A DNA stretch of 64,000 nt from Halovenus carboxidivorans (GTDB taxonomy: Archaea > Halobacteriota > Halobacteria > Halobacteriales > Haloarculaceae): NCBI RefSeq assembly GCF_009831575.1, contig NZ_WUUT01000003.1, forward strand, positions 62,001 to 126,000, in the 5' to 3' direction. The notes under the pieces were generated by a model. The model had not been told where the DNA came from and did not search any database. It saw only the letters and a program-made list of their open reading frames with translations. How positions within the stretch are numbered: the first letter of the stretch is position 1; each line of letters starts with the position of its first letter. Positions 16,348 through 25,836 of the stretch are shown here, piece after piece. The position numbers were made by a program, and so were the translations under genes.

Positions 16348-17712
16348 ATGGACTTGTTCGGGACGGCAGGGATTCGCGGCCCGGTCACGGAGGTAACGCC
16401 GGGGCTGGCGCTGGCTGTCGGACAGGCGGTTGCGGCGCGACTCGACCCGAGCGACGGCCCGGTCGTGATCGGACGCGACGGCCGCGAGACGGGCGCGGCA
16501 CTCGCAGGCGCCGCCGAGGCGGGACTCACCAGCGGCGGACTCGACGTTCGCCGCGCGGGACAGCTACCGACGCCGGCGCTGGCGTTTGCCTCGCGAGGCC
16601 GACACGGACTCATGCTCACGGCCAGTCACAACCCGCCGGAGGACAACGGCATCAAACTGTTCGCGGACGGCACCGAGTACGACCGCGCGGCCGAGCGCGA
16701 GATCGAACGACTCGTCGACTCCGGACCGGACCAGGCCTCCCACGACCAGTGGGGGACCAGCGAGGAGATCGAACCGCTGGCGGCCTACCGCGACAGCGTG
16801 ACCGAGTACGCTCAGAGGGTCGGCGCGCCGCTGGCGGATCTCCGTATCGCCGTCGACTGCGGAACGGGTATGGCGGGGCTGGCGACTCCACAGGTGTTGA
16901 CGACGCTGGGCGCGGACGTGCGCGCTCTGAACGCCAACGTCGACGGCCAGTTTCCCGCCCGGGAGAGCAAACCGACCGCCGAGACGCTCACCGACCTCTC
17001 CCGGTTCGTCGCTGACGGTCCCGCAGCGTTCGGTATCGGCCACGACGGCGACGCCGACCGGATCGTGATCCTCGACGGCGACGGCGAGGTCGTCCACGAG
17101 GATACGATTCTCGCCATCGTCGCCGAACACTACGTCGATAGAAGCGAGGCGGGCGATCCGGTCGTCGTCACGACGCCGAACGCCTCGGGGCGGATCGACG
17201 AGCGCGTCGCGGCCGCCGGGGGTCGCGTCGAGCGCGTCCGACTCGGTGCGTTACACGAGGGGATCGCGCGGGTCCGGGAGGCCGGAACCGACGAGACGAC
17301 CGTCGTCTTCGCCGCGGAGCCGTGGAAACACATCCACCCCGAGTTCGGCGAGTGGATCGACGCCGTCGTCTCCGCCGCGGTCCTCAGCCGCCTGGTCGCC
17401 GAGGAGGGGCTGGACTCGCTTCGCGACCCGGTCGCGGAGCGTCCCTACCGAAAGGTCAGCGTCGACTGCCCGGACGACAGGAAGGCGGCCGTGATGGAGC
17501 GGTTGCACGGCCGACTCCCGGAGACCTTCCCCGAGGCGACCGTCGACACCGACTACGGCGTTCGGCTGGATCTCCCCGACGGCGAGTGGACGCTGGTCAG
17601 ACCCAGCGGCACCGAGCCGTACATCCGGGTGTACGCCGAAAGCGACGACGTCGACGCCCTCGTCGAGACGGTACGAGGGACTGTCGAGCGAGCGGTGACG
17701 GACGCGGAGTAA
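16348..17712 (+). CDS. Phosphohexomutase (phosphoglucosamine/phosphomannomutase)
   Basis: A 454-residue alpha-D-phosphohexomutase. Landmarks are FGTAGIRG at the N-terminus, the phosphoserine loop TASHNPP (S93), the Mg loop GHDGDADR (D233, D235, D237), a sugar-binding EPWKHIHPEFGEW region, and the phosphate-binding RPSGTEPYIRVY near the C-terminus. It interconverts hexose 1- and 6-phosphates for nucleotide-sugar synthesis. GlmM or ManB activity cannot be separated by eye. It converges on the tRNA-Gly gene only 6 bases away. Confidence 0.9.
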   Translation: MDLFGTAGIRGPVTEVTPGLALAVGQAVAARLDPSDGPVVIGRDGRETGAALAGAAEAGLTSGGLDVRRAGQLPTPALAFASRGRHGLMLTASHNPPEDNGIKLFADGTEYDRAAEREIERLVDSGPDQASHDQWGTSEEIEPLAAYRDSVTEYAQRVGAPLADLRIAVDCGTGMAGLATPQVLTTLGADVRALNANVDGQFPARESKPTAETLTDLSRFVADGPAAFGIGHDGDADRIVILDGDGEVVHEDTILAIVAEHYVDRSEAGDPVVVTTPNASGRIDERVAAAGGRVERVRLGALHEGIARVREAGTDETTVVFAAEPWKHIHPEFGEWIDAVVSAAVLSRLVAEEGLDSLRDPVAERPYRKVSVDCPDDRKAAVMERLHGRLPETFPEATVDTDYGVRLDLPDGEWTLVRPSGTEPYIRVYAESDDVDALVETVRGTVERAVTDAE

Positions 17713-17718
17713 TGGGAG

Positions 17719-17791
17719 TGCGCGGACCGGAATTTGAATCCGGGTTAAGGGCTTGGAAGGCCCTTGTCATGCCAGACTAGACCACCCGCGC
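17719..17791 (-). tRNA. tRNA-Gly (anticodon UCC)
   Basis: Read on the minus strand it folds into a complete cloverleaf of 73 bases. The acceptor stem GCGCGGG pairs with UCCGCGC (one G-U), with discriminator A. The anticodon stem AGGGC/GCCCU encloses the loop CUUCCAA with anticodon UCC (glycine, GGA). The T arm is CCGGA-UUCAAAU-UCCGG. There is no intron, and CCA is not encoded. Confidence 0.95.
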
Positions 17792-17844
17792 ACGCAGTTT
17801 GTGCTTGCCCTCCCGGTGTTAAGTTTCTTCCTATTTTTCCCGGC

Positions 17845-18348
17845 TCAGACGAGTCGGCGCTCGAACTCCTCGCCCTCGGGGCTCCGCAAACTGATCCGCA
17901 GCTGTTCGCCGGCTTCTTCGATTGTCGCGTACGCCGGCCGGTACCGCCGCGGATCGGCGTAACTGCCGGGGTTGAGATGGGGGATCTCCCCGACAGTATC
18001 GATCACCGGACGGTGGGTGTGACCGGTGACGATCAGGTCGGCGTCCTCCTGGCGGGCCAGAAGCGACAGCGCCGTCGCGTCGTGTTCGTGGCCGTGTGCG
18101 AGGAGCACCCGTCGACCTGCCCACTCCGTCGTGGTCGTCGCCGGGAGCCGGTCTGTGACCGCCTGCACGTCGCGGTTGCCGGCGACGGCGACCAGTGAGG
18201 GGGCGATCCGCTCGAAGCTCTCGAGGACCGATGGGGTGGTGAAATCGCCCGCGTGGAGGAGTACGTCGGCGTCTTCGATTGCGGACCGAATCGGCGCGGG
18301 CAGTCCGGGGTCGTCGCTTCGGTGCGTGTCTGAGACGGCAACGAGCAT
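17845..18348 (-). CDS. YfcE/MJ0936-type metallophosphoesterase
   Basis: A 167-residue enzyme with the full motif set: VSDTHR, HAGDFT, AGNRD, GHEHD and GHTHRP, ending with the family NPGSYADPRR. I placed the start at 18348 (MLVAVSDTH); the open frame upstream is not similar to the family. Such proteins are Mn-dependent phosphodiesterases acting on bis-pNPP and cyclic nucleotides in vitro; the natural substrate is unclear. It lies 43 bases from the ABC transporter gene on the same strand. Confidence 0.9.
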   Translation of the reverse strand: MLVAVSDTHRSDDPGLPAPIRSAIEDADVLLHAGDFTTPSVLESFERIAPSLVAVAGNRDVQAVTDRLPATTTTEWAGRRVLLAHGHEHDATALSLLARQEDADLIVTGHTHRPVIDTVGEIPHLNPGSYADPRRYRPAYATIEEAGEQLRISLRSPEGEEFERRLV

Positions 18349-18391
18349 GGTCGTACCCTGTCCCCGTGAGGGAATAAACGCCCCGGAGCGG

Positions 18392-20323
<1,932 letters not shown>

Positions 20324-20420
20324 GACCTGTTCCCAGGAGGTGCGCGGAGAAAAAAGCTTGTTTGCCACGTGAGGGCGTCTCAAGGCCCGGTTCCTGGATT
20401 CGTCCGAGTCGTGACAATCC

Positions 20421-20432
20421 AAAATAATTAAT
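20421..20432 (+). promoter_or_regulatory. TATA region of the uspA-like gene
   Basis: AAAATAATTAAT lies about 23-34 bases before ATG 20455, consistent with a leaderless or nearly leaderless message. Confidence 0.55.
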
Positions 20433-20454
20433 CTCGGTCTCGACGTAGCCTGTG

Positions 20455-20880
20455 ATGATGTACGAGACCGTTCTCGTCCCAGTCGACGGGAGCGACGAGT
20501 CTCGGACCGCAGCAGCGGAGGCAGTCGAACTGACGGCGAGTGAGGGGATGCTCCACGCCCTGGCAGTGATCGAGGAGTTGCCGATGCACCGGCGTTCAGG
20601 CAAAGCCGAGAAGTTCGACCGCGGCGGCGACCGAAGCGAGGCCGAGGAGGCGATCGCCGCCGTCGCGGATCGGGCGGAGACGGCCGACGTCGACTACGAG
20701 ACGACCATCACGGAGGGGGCCCCGTCCCGAGAGATCAGTTCCTACGCCGAGGCGGTCGACGCCGACGCCATCGTCGTCGGGAAACGGGGAGCGAGCGAGT
20801 CCGCGGGCGAGATCCTCGGGAGCACGACCGAGCGAGTCCTGAAAAACGCCCCGACGACGGTCGTCGCCGTCCCGTCCTAA
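20455..20880 (+). CDS. Universal stress protein (UspA family)
   Basis: A 141-residue single Usp domain. It begins YETVLVPVDGSDESRTA, the phosphate-side loop, and ends with the ATP-binding stretch VVGKRGASESAGEILG followed by STTERVLKNAPTTVVAV. The G-2x-G-9x-G(S/T) motif of ATP-binding Usps is visible in modified form. GTG 20452, ATG 20455 and ATG 20458 are all possible starts; spacing from the TATA box favours 20455. It overlaps the end of the convergent aminopeptidase gene by 4 bases. Confidence 0.92.
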   Translation: MMYETVLVPVDGSDESRTAAAEAVELTASEGMLHALAVIEELPMHRRSGKAEKFDRGGDRSEAEEAIAAVADRAETADVDYETTITEGAPSREISSYAEAVDADAIVVGKRGASESAGEILGSTTERVLKNAPTTVVAVPS

Positions 20881-21980
20881 CCCTCGAAGCCGTCCTCCCA
20901 GCGGAAGTAGCCGTCGCGCTGGATCACCTCGCCGTCGATTTCGAGCCTCGTTCCGTCGGTCTGCATGTCGGTGATGAGATCGACGTGGACGGCGCTTTGA
21001 TTGCCCGACTCGCCCTCCGGGAGACAGGCCTCGTAGGCCCGTCCTAGCGCGAGGTGGACGGTCCCGCCCATCTTCTCGTCGAAGAGTATCTGGTCGGTCA
21101 CCCGGTCGATCCCGCGGTTCATGCCGATTCCGAGTTCCCCGAGGCATTCGGACCCGCCGTCGGTCTCGACGATTGCTCTCAGTACGTCCTCCCCCGCCTC
21201 GGCGTCGATATCCACGACGACGCCGTCCTTGAAGACCAGTCGGGCGTCCCTGATCCGAGTGCCCCGGATCGTCATCGGCACGTCGAAGACGACCTGCCCG
21301 GCGGTGTCCGCCGGCGCGGTAAACACCTCGCCGCTGGGGAGGTTGTGGGAGTCGTAGGCGACGCTCGCGGCGCTGTTGACCGCGGTCCGGTTCTCGATGG
21401 ACATCGTCAGATCCGTTCGGTCGTCTTTGACCAGACGCACCTCGCTGCCGTCGTCCAGTAGCTGTTTGAGCCGGTCCATCTCCTCGGCCAGCGCCGCCCA
21501 GTCTCTGAGGATCGCGTCGTAGACGAACTCCTGGTAAGCCTGATAGCTCATTCCCGCCTGCTGTGCGAGCGCGCGCGTGGGGTGAACCGTCGATACCCAG
21601 TCCGTGTCGAGTCGGGCCTCCCTGATCCCCTCCCGGGCCTGCGCGTACGCGGTCTGTGTCTCCTCGGGAATGTCCGCGCTGGCGCTCGTGTTGCGCGTTC
21701 CCCGGAGTGAGAGGACGCTGTCGGCCTGCTCGTACAGCGCCCGTTCGTACTCGGGGTCGGCGGCGAACGCCCCATCGTGTGCGCGCTGGTAGGCGCGGCT
21801 CATCTCCTCGGACGCGTAGGTGACGACCATGTTGGCGTCGCGCTTGCCGAGTTCCTCGGCGACGGCGACGCCCAGGTCGTGTGCGCCCTCGCCCACAGAG
21901 ACGACGACATCGTCGCCCGCGTCGATCCGCGCACTCCAATCGACGAGCGTCCGTGCGTGCTCGGTGACTCGGTCGTCCAT
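20877..21980 (-). CDS. M29-family aminopeptidase
   Basis: A 367-residue protein of the thermophilic aminopeptidase T/PepS type. Metal-site regions are visible: LPSGEVFTAP (Glu ligand), GELGIGMN, ILFDEKMGGTVHLALG (Glu and His) and AVHVDLITDM (His and Asp). It removes N-terminal amino acids in the cytoplasm using a co-catalytic metal pair. Full length for M29. It starts 117 bases from the divergent histidine kinase gene. Confidence 0.9.
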   Translation of the reverse strand: MDDRVTEHARTLVDWSARIDAGDDVVVSVGEGAHDLGVAVAEELGKRDANMVVTYASEEMSRAYQRAHDGAFAADPEYERALYEQADSVLSLRGTRNTSASADIPEETQTAYAQAREGIREARLDTDWVSTVHPTRALAQQAGMSYQAYQEFVYDAILRDWAALAEEMDRLKQLLDDGSEVRLVKDDRTDLTMSIENRTAVNSAASVAYDSHNLPSGEVFTAPADTAGQVVFDVPMTIRGTRIRDARLVFKDGVVVDIDAEAGEDVLRAIVETDGGSECLGELGIGMNRGIDRVTDQILFDEKMGGTVHLALGRAYEACLPEGESGNQSAVHVDLITDMQTDGTRLEIDGEVIQRDGYFRWEDGFEG

Positions 21981-22062
21981 ACGTCGTTCTCGTCCCGGCG
22001 GCTGAAAACGGTGCGGGCTCGTCGCCCCGCCTGTCGAATCACCGAACGGTCGCCAACCGCGG

Positions 22063-22098
22063 CTTTTAATCCGCCGAGTGTTTTAGGCTGGCCTAAAA
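22063..22098 (+). promoter_or_regulatory. Promoter with perfect palindromic operator at the histidine kinase start
   Basis: CTTTTAAT (22063-22070) is a TATA box 28-35 bases before ATG 22098. It is followed by the inverted repeat TTTTAGGC-TG-GCCTAAAA (22081-22098), perfect over 8-base arms and ending on the A of the start codon. The palindrome covers the predicted transcription start. Its TTAGG/CCTAA half-sites resemble DtxR/SirR-type metalloregulator boxes; that identification is inference. Confidence 0.65.
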
Positions 22099-23339
22099 TG
22101 TCGGACCACGCAGAGCAGTTCGTCGGGACGTTGTTTCGCGTGCTCGCAGAGCGAGAACACGGCGACGTCAGCGCGGCGCTGCTCGACGCCTACCGGACGA
22201 ACGCGGAGACCGACCGGAACGAACTCGCACAGCAGTTGCTCTCGGATATCGTTACCGTGTTCGATGCCCACATGGAAACGCGCGCGGAGGTCGACGTGCT
22301 CGTCACGGCCGTCGAGCGCCTGCTCGAACGCTACGGGACGATCATCGAAGCGACCCCGGTCGCCATCTGCATCGTCGACGACGACGGTCGGATCGAACTG
22401 TGGAACGACGGCGCGGAGTCGGCGTTCGGCTGGGCGGACTCCGAGATCCAGCAGCAACCGTACACGCGACTGTGCGCCGCTCCAGGGGAGGGCAAGCAGT
22501 TTCTCTCCCGACTCGAAGCCGGCGAACGTCTCGACGGGATCGAGACGCGACACCGCCGGAGAGACGGGGGCGTCCTCGACGTTCGGCTCTGGGCGGCCCC
22601 GTTCCGACCGTCGACCGAGGAGTTCGGCGGTGCGGCCTTCGTCATCAGCGATATCTCCGAACAGAAACGCCGCGAACAGCGCCTCGCGGTGCTCAACCGC
22701 GTCCTCCGTCACAACATCCGCAACGAGGTCACCGTCGCCCAGGGTCATCTGGAGATGCTCGCGGAGGAGACGACGGCGGAGACCGAGCACGTCCGGACGA
22801 TTCAGACCCACCTCGACAGGATCATCGAACTGAGCGAGGCGGCCCGACGCGCCGAACAGTTAGAGGCGGACACGGAGACGACCGAACTGGACATTGCCGA
22901 CCTGCTGGCCGATCGGATCGATCACCTTCGAGACACTCACCAGTCGGTCGACATCGACGCGACGGTTCCCGAGTCCGCTCCCGTTCTGGGCCACGAACTC
23001 CTGCCGTACGCGCTCGACACTCTCCTCGATAACGCCATCGAACACAACGACGATCCCAAGCGTATCGAAGTCGCTGTCACGGCAGACTCCGAGGAAACCC
23101 GCGTCCGTATCGCGGACAACGGACCGGGACTGCCGCCGATGGAGCGGCAGGTACTGACGGCGGAGGCGGAGACCCAACTCAGCCACAGCACCGGCGTCGG
23201 GCTCTGGCTGGCCCGCTGGATCGTCCGCAACTCCGAAGGGACGATCACCGTCGGCGACGGACCGCTCGGCGGGACCGCTATAACGATCCGACTCCGCTCA
23301 CAGCCACAGGAGCGCACCGCCGATTTACAGTCTATCTGA
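22098..23339 (+). CDS. PAS-domain sensor histidine kinase
   Basis: A 413-residue soluble kinase. An N-terminal helical region (1-75) is followed by one PAS domain (about 78-195: ATPVAICIVDDDGRI, then FVISDISEQKRRE). The H-box is LRHNIRNEVTVAQGHLE, the form usual in haloarchaeal kinases. ATPase motifs are LDNAIEHND (N box), IADNGPGLP (G1) and STGVGLWLARWIV (G2). There is no membrane segment. No response regulator lies beside it. Its start is covered by a palindromic operator. Confidence 0.9.
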   Translation: MSDHAEQFVGTLFRVLAEREHGDVSAALLDAYRTNAETDRNELAQQLLSDIVTVFDAHMETRAEVDVLVTAVERLLERYGTIIEATPVAICIVDDDGRIELWNDGAESAFGWADSEIQQQPYTRLCAAPGEGKQFLSRLEAGERLDGIETRHRRRDGGVLDVRLWAAPFRPSTEEFGGAAFVISDISEQKRREQRLAVLNRVLRHNIRNEVTVAQGHLEMLAEETTAETEHVRTIQTHLDRIIELSEAARRAEQLEADTETTELDIADLLADRIDHLRDTHQSVDIDATVPESAPVLGHELLPYALDTLLDNAIEHNDDPKRIEVAVTADSEETRVRIADNGPGLPPMERQVLTAEAETQLSHSTGVGLWLARWIVRNSEGTITVGDGPLGGTAITIRLRSQPQERTADLQSI

Positions 23340-23435
23340 AGTGATATATAAGTAGAAGTACAAATAGGCGGCGCTGAGAGTGCCCTCTCGGGGCGGTCTC
23401 CGTGGGAAACCGGTCTGCTGGTACGAACCGCGTAG

Positions 23436-24056
23436 TTACTCCTCGTCGGGTGCGTCGTCGATGAGGATCACCGCTTCCCCGTCGATTGCGATATCGTCGC
23501 CGTTGAGCACGCGGGTTCGGAGCCGGTACTGGTTGTCACCGAGGTCTTCGACGATCTCACACTCCGCGGAGACGCGGTCGTCGATCCGAACCGGACTGTG
23601 GAACTCCAGATCCTGTGAGAGGTAGATGACCAGACCGGGGACGCGAGCGAGGGCGGCGCTGATCAGTCCGCCGACGAGCGTTCCGTGAGCGATGCGGCCC
23701 TTGAACCGGGTCTGCTTGCCGAAATCGTCGTCCAAATGCAGCGGGTTCGTGTCGCCGCTGGCGGCGGCGAAACTCTTCACGTCGGCGTCGGTGATCGTCT
23801 TCGTGAACGTGAACGTATCACCGACCGAGAGTTCCGTCGGGTCGTCGGCGCTGATCTCGGCGTGCCACTCGGGCAGATCCTTCGCCGGTTCGATCCGGTC
23901 GAGGGGTGGCGTCTCCGGCTCCGCGTCGTCTTCGTCTTCGGGGAGGCTCCAGGCTTCTACAGCCGCGCGGTTGGCTTCGATCGCGGTTTCGACCATCTGT
24001 GTGGACGTCTCTGCCCACGTGTCAAGGAATGGATTACCGTACCAGTCAGTACTCAT
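23436..24056 (-). CDS. phaJ: MaoC-type (R)-enoyl-CoA hydratase of the PHA locus
   Basis: A 206-residue protein. The C-terminal hot-dog domain (about 75-200) has the hydratase-2 motif SGDTNPLHLD, with D102, N104 and H107, followed by FKGRIAHGTL. It makes (R)-3-hydroxyacyl-CoA monomers for PHA synthase. The first 40 residues are an extra amphipathic stretch (NPFLDTW, then MVETAIEANR, AAVEAW) like the start of granule proteins, joined by an acidic linker. It is divergent from phaR across 218 bases, matching known haloarchaeal pha loci. Confidence 0.9.
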   Translation of the reverse strand: MSTDWYGNPFLDTWAETSTQMVETAIEANRAAVEAWSLPEDEDDAEPETPPLDRIEPAKDLPEWHAEISADDPTELSVGDTFTFTKTITDADVKSFAAASGDTNPLHLDDDFGKQTRFKGRIAHGTLVGGLISAALARVPGLVIYLSQDLEFHSPVRIDDRVSAECEIVEDLGDNQYRLRTRVLNGDDIAIDGEAVILIDDAPDEE

Positions 24057-24274
24057 CCTTTGCCGATTGGTGGTAGCGGCTAATAAAGACTGAGGTTACA
24101 TTATCGTTTCTGAGACGCCGGCGGCCGGCGGTTTTCCCACGTCGTCGGCCGGGACAAACCGATGGACGGAACGGCTACGCCGACGGATTGAACGACATTA
24201 GATGGTGCTTAATGGTTCCCTGTGGCAGAACGCACAACCTTTATGCATCGGCAAGAGCTACCTCCAACCAACAG
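24057..24274. promoter_or_regulatory. Divergent phaJ/phaRP control region
   Basis: On the minus strand a TATA-like CTTTATTAG (about 24082-24090) precedes phaJ. On the plus strand CTTTATG (24239-24245) precedes phaR. Between them is an imperfect inverted repeat, CATTAG-ATGGTG-CTTAATG (24196-24214). In Haloferax mediterranei the AbrB-like PhaR represses its own operon, so this repeat is a reasonable operator candidate, but no binding motif can be confirmed here. Confidence 0.45.
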
Positions 24275-24580
24275 ATGTCAGACGATAGTGACGGCCCGGC
24301 GTGGCCGCCGAATATGATGAAGTTGTTCACGGAAACAGGCGAGCAGGCGGTCGAGAAACAGCAGGAGCTGATGAAGCAGATGCTCGGTGCCGGGATGTCC
24401 GGGGGGATGGACATGAACCAGCTCGGAGCGATGAGCCAGACCGCGACGTTCAAGACGCGCGTACAAAGCGGCGGTCGGATCAGCATTCCCGACGCCGAGC
24501 GCGAGACGCTCGACATCGAGGAGGGGGACATCGTTCAGGCCGTTGTCGTTCCGGTCAAACGAAACAGAGACGACGACTGA
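24275..24580 (+). CDS. phaR: AbrB/SpoVT-domain regulator of the PHA locus
   Basis: A 101-residue protein. Residues 1-50 form a Met-rich helical segment (KLFTETGEQAVEKQQ, then QMLGAGMSGGMDMNQ). Residues 55-95 are a swapped-hairpin AbrB domain (TRVQSGGRISIPDAER, then LDIEEGDIVQAVV). In Haloferax mediterranei such a protein, PhaR, sits directly upstream of phaP, binds granules and DNA, and autoregulates. Position, order and domain match. I chose ATG 24275 because upstream in-frame codons overlap the promoter. Confidence 0.85.
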   Translation: MSDDSDGPAWPPNMMKLFTETGEQAVEKQQELMKQMLGAGMSGGMDMNQLGAMSQTATFKTRVQSGGRISIPDAERETLDIEEGDIVQAVVVPVKRNRDDD

Positions 24581-24589
24581 TCACAAACG

Positions 24590-25108
24590 ATGGTCGATTA
24601 CACGTCACCGATCACGGCAACCTTCGAGTTGCAACGCCAGACGATCAAACAGAGCCAGGAGGCGCTCGAACAGGGGATCCAGTTCCAGCAGGATTTCAAC
24701 AGGGCGCTGGTCGGCGGTCTGGACGGTCAGGAAGACGCCCAGCGGCGAGTCGTCGAACTCCAGCGCAACGCGGTGCTCGACGCGCTCGACACCGTCGAGG
24801 CGAACATCCCCGGTTCGGAAGACGCCACGGCGGAGATGCGAGAGACCGTCGACGAGCAGTTCGATCAGCTGCTCGACAACCACGAGGAGGCCTTCGAGAC
24901 GCTCACCGCGGAGATGGAAGACGGCGCGGAGAGCTACGAGAACCTCGTCTCCGAGTATCTCGACACGCTCGACGACCAGCTCGAGATGCTGATCGACGCT
25001 CACGAGGGACTCGAAGAACAGTCCGTCGAGACCGCCGAAGAGCTCACCGAACAGCTCGACCAGCTCCAGTCTCAGGTCGAGGATGTCCAACAGCAAGTCG
25101 AGGAGTAA
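24590..25108 (+). CDS. phaP: PHA granule phasin
   Basis: A 172-residue, almost wholly helical acidic protein with strong coiled-coil periodicity at the C-terminus (LTEQLDQLQSQVEDVQQQ). The start, DYTSPITATFELQRQTIKQS, is amphipathic and fits the granule-binding end of haloarchaeal PhaP. It coats PHA granules and controls their size and number. Nine bases separate it from phaR, giving a phaRP operon. Confidence 0.88.
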   Translation: MVDYTSPITATFELQRQTIKQSQEALEQGIQFQQDFNRALVGGLDGQEDAQRRVVELQRNAVLDALDTVEANIPGSEDATAEMRETVDEQFDQLLDNHEEAFETLTAEMEDGAESYENLVSEYLDTLDDQLEMLIDAHEGLEEQSVETAEELTEQLDQLQSQVEDVQQQVEE

Positions 25109-25297
25109 GTTCGCGCTTTCCTGCAATCTCCGCTCGAAAGCACCACGACGCCGCATAGCGCCCGCGCTCGCAATCCGGGACGGTACAAAACGACAGTCAG
25201 TGGCTTCTTACGGGCGTTGATGGCATCGAACTTCGCCTGACGGAATAGCTCGGAAATAGCCGGGCGTTTATATATCTTGCCAACATAGAACGCAGTG
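25109..25297 (+). promoter_or_regulatory. phaEC promoter region
   Basis: The phaP-phaE gap has a strong TATA box, TTTATATAT at 25267-25275, 23-31 bases before ATG 25298. phaEC therefore has its own leaderless promoter separate from phaRP. Confidence 0.65.
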
Positions 25298-25834
25298 ATG
25301 AGCAATCAGCAACAAGAATGGGGAGACCTGTTTGGGCAGATGAACGAGGCCGTTGCGGAATCGTTCGAGAAGAACCTCGAAGCGCAGAGCGCGCTGATGG
25401 AGTCGTGGATGGGGTCGTTCGACTCCTCGCTGCCCGACGACGAGGTCATGGAAGACGGGATGGAGGGGATGGCCGACGCCTACGAGGTCTGGATGGACGC
25501 CGCCGAGGAGACCTTCGAGCGGACGGCCGACGCCGCACAGGGGGAGGACGTCGCGCCCCAGGAGTTCCGTGACATCTGGCTTCGCTCGGCGAACGAGGCC
25601 TTCTCGGAGGTGCTCTCGACGACCGCGTTCGCCCACGCGAACGGCCAACTCGTCCAGCAGGTCATGGAGATGCAGGAGGAGATGACCGAGATGACCGAGG
25701 ATCAGTTGGCGACGATGGGGATCGCGACCAACGAGGACGTTCAGGAGGTCGGCGAACGCCTGATCGAACTCGAACGCCGTCAGCACGAGGTCGAGAACAA
25801 ACTCGACCGCATCCTCGACGCAGTTGAGGAATAA
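25298..25834 (+). CDS. phaE: PHA synthase subunit PhaE
   Basis: A 178-residue helical protein. The start [15 protein letters not shown] and the segment [13 protein letters not shown] are typical of the haloarchaeal PhaE subunit of class III synthases. The C-terminal third is heptad-rich ([18 protein letters not shown]), suggesting oligomerisation with PhaC. It is needed with PhaC for polymerisation. ATG 25298 follows an in-frame GTG at 25295; promoter spacing permits either. phaC starts 2 bases after its stop. Confidence 0.92.
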   Translation: MSNQQQEWGDLFGQMNEAVAESFEKNLEAQSALMESWMGSFDSSLPDDEVMEDGMEGMADAYEVWMDAAEETFERTADAAQGEDVAPQEFRDIWLRSANEAFSEVLSTTAFAHANGQLVQQVMEMQEEMTEMTEDQLATMGIATNEDVQEVGERLIELERRQHEVENKLDRILDAVEE

Positions 25835-25836
25835 CC

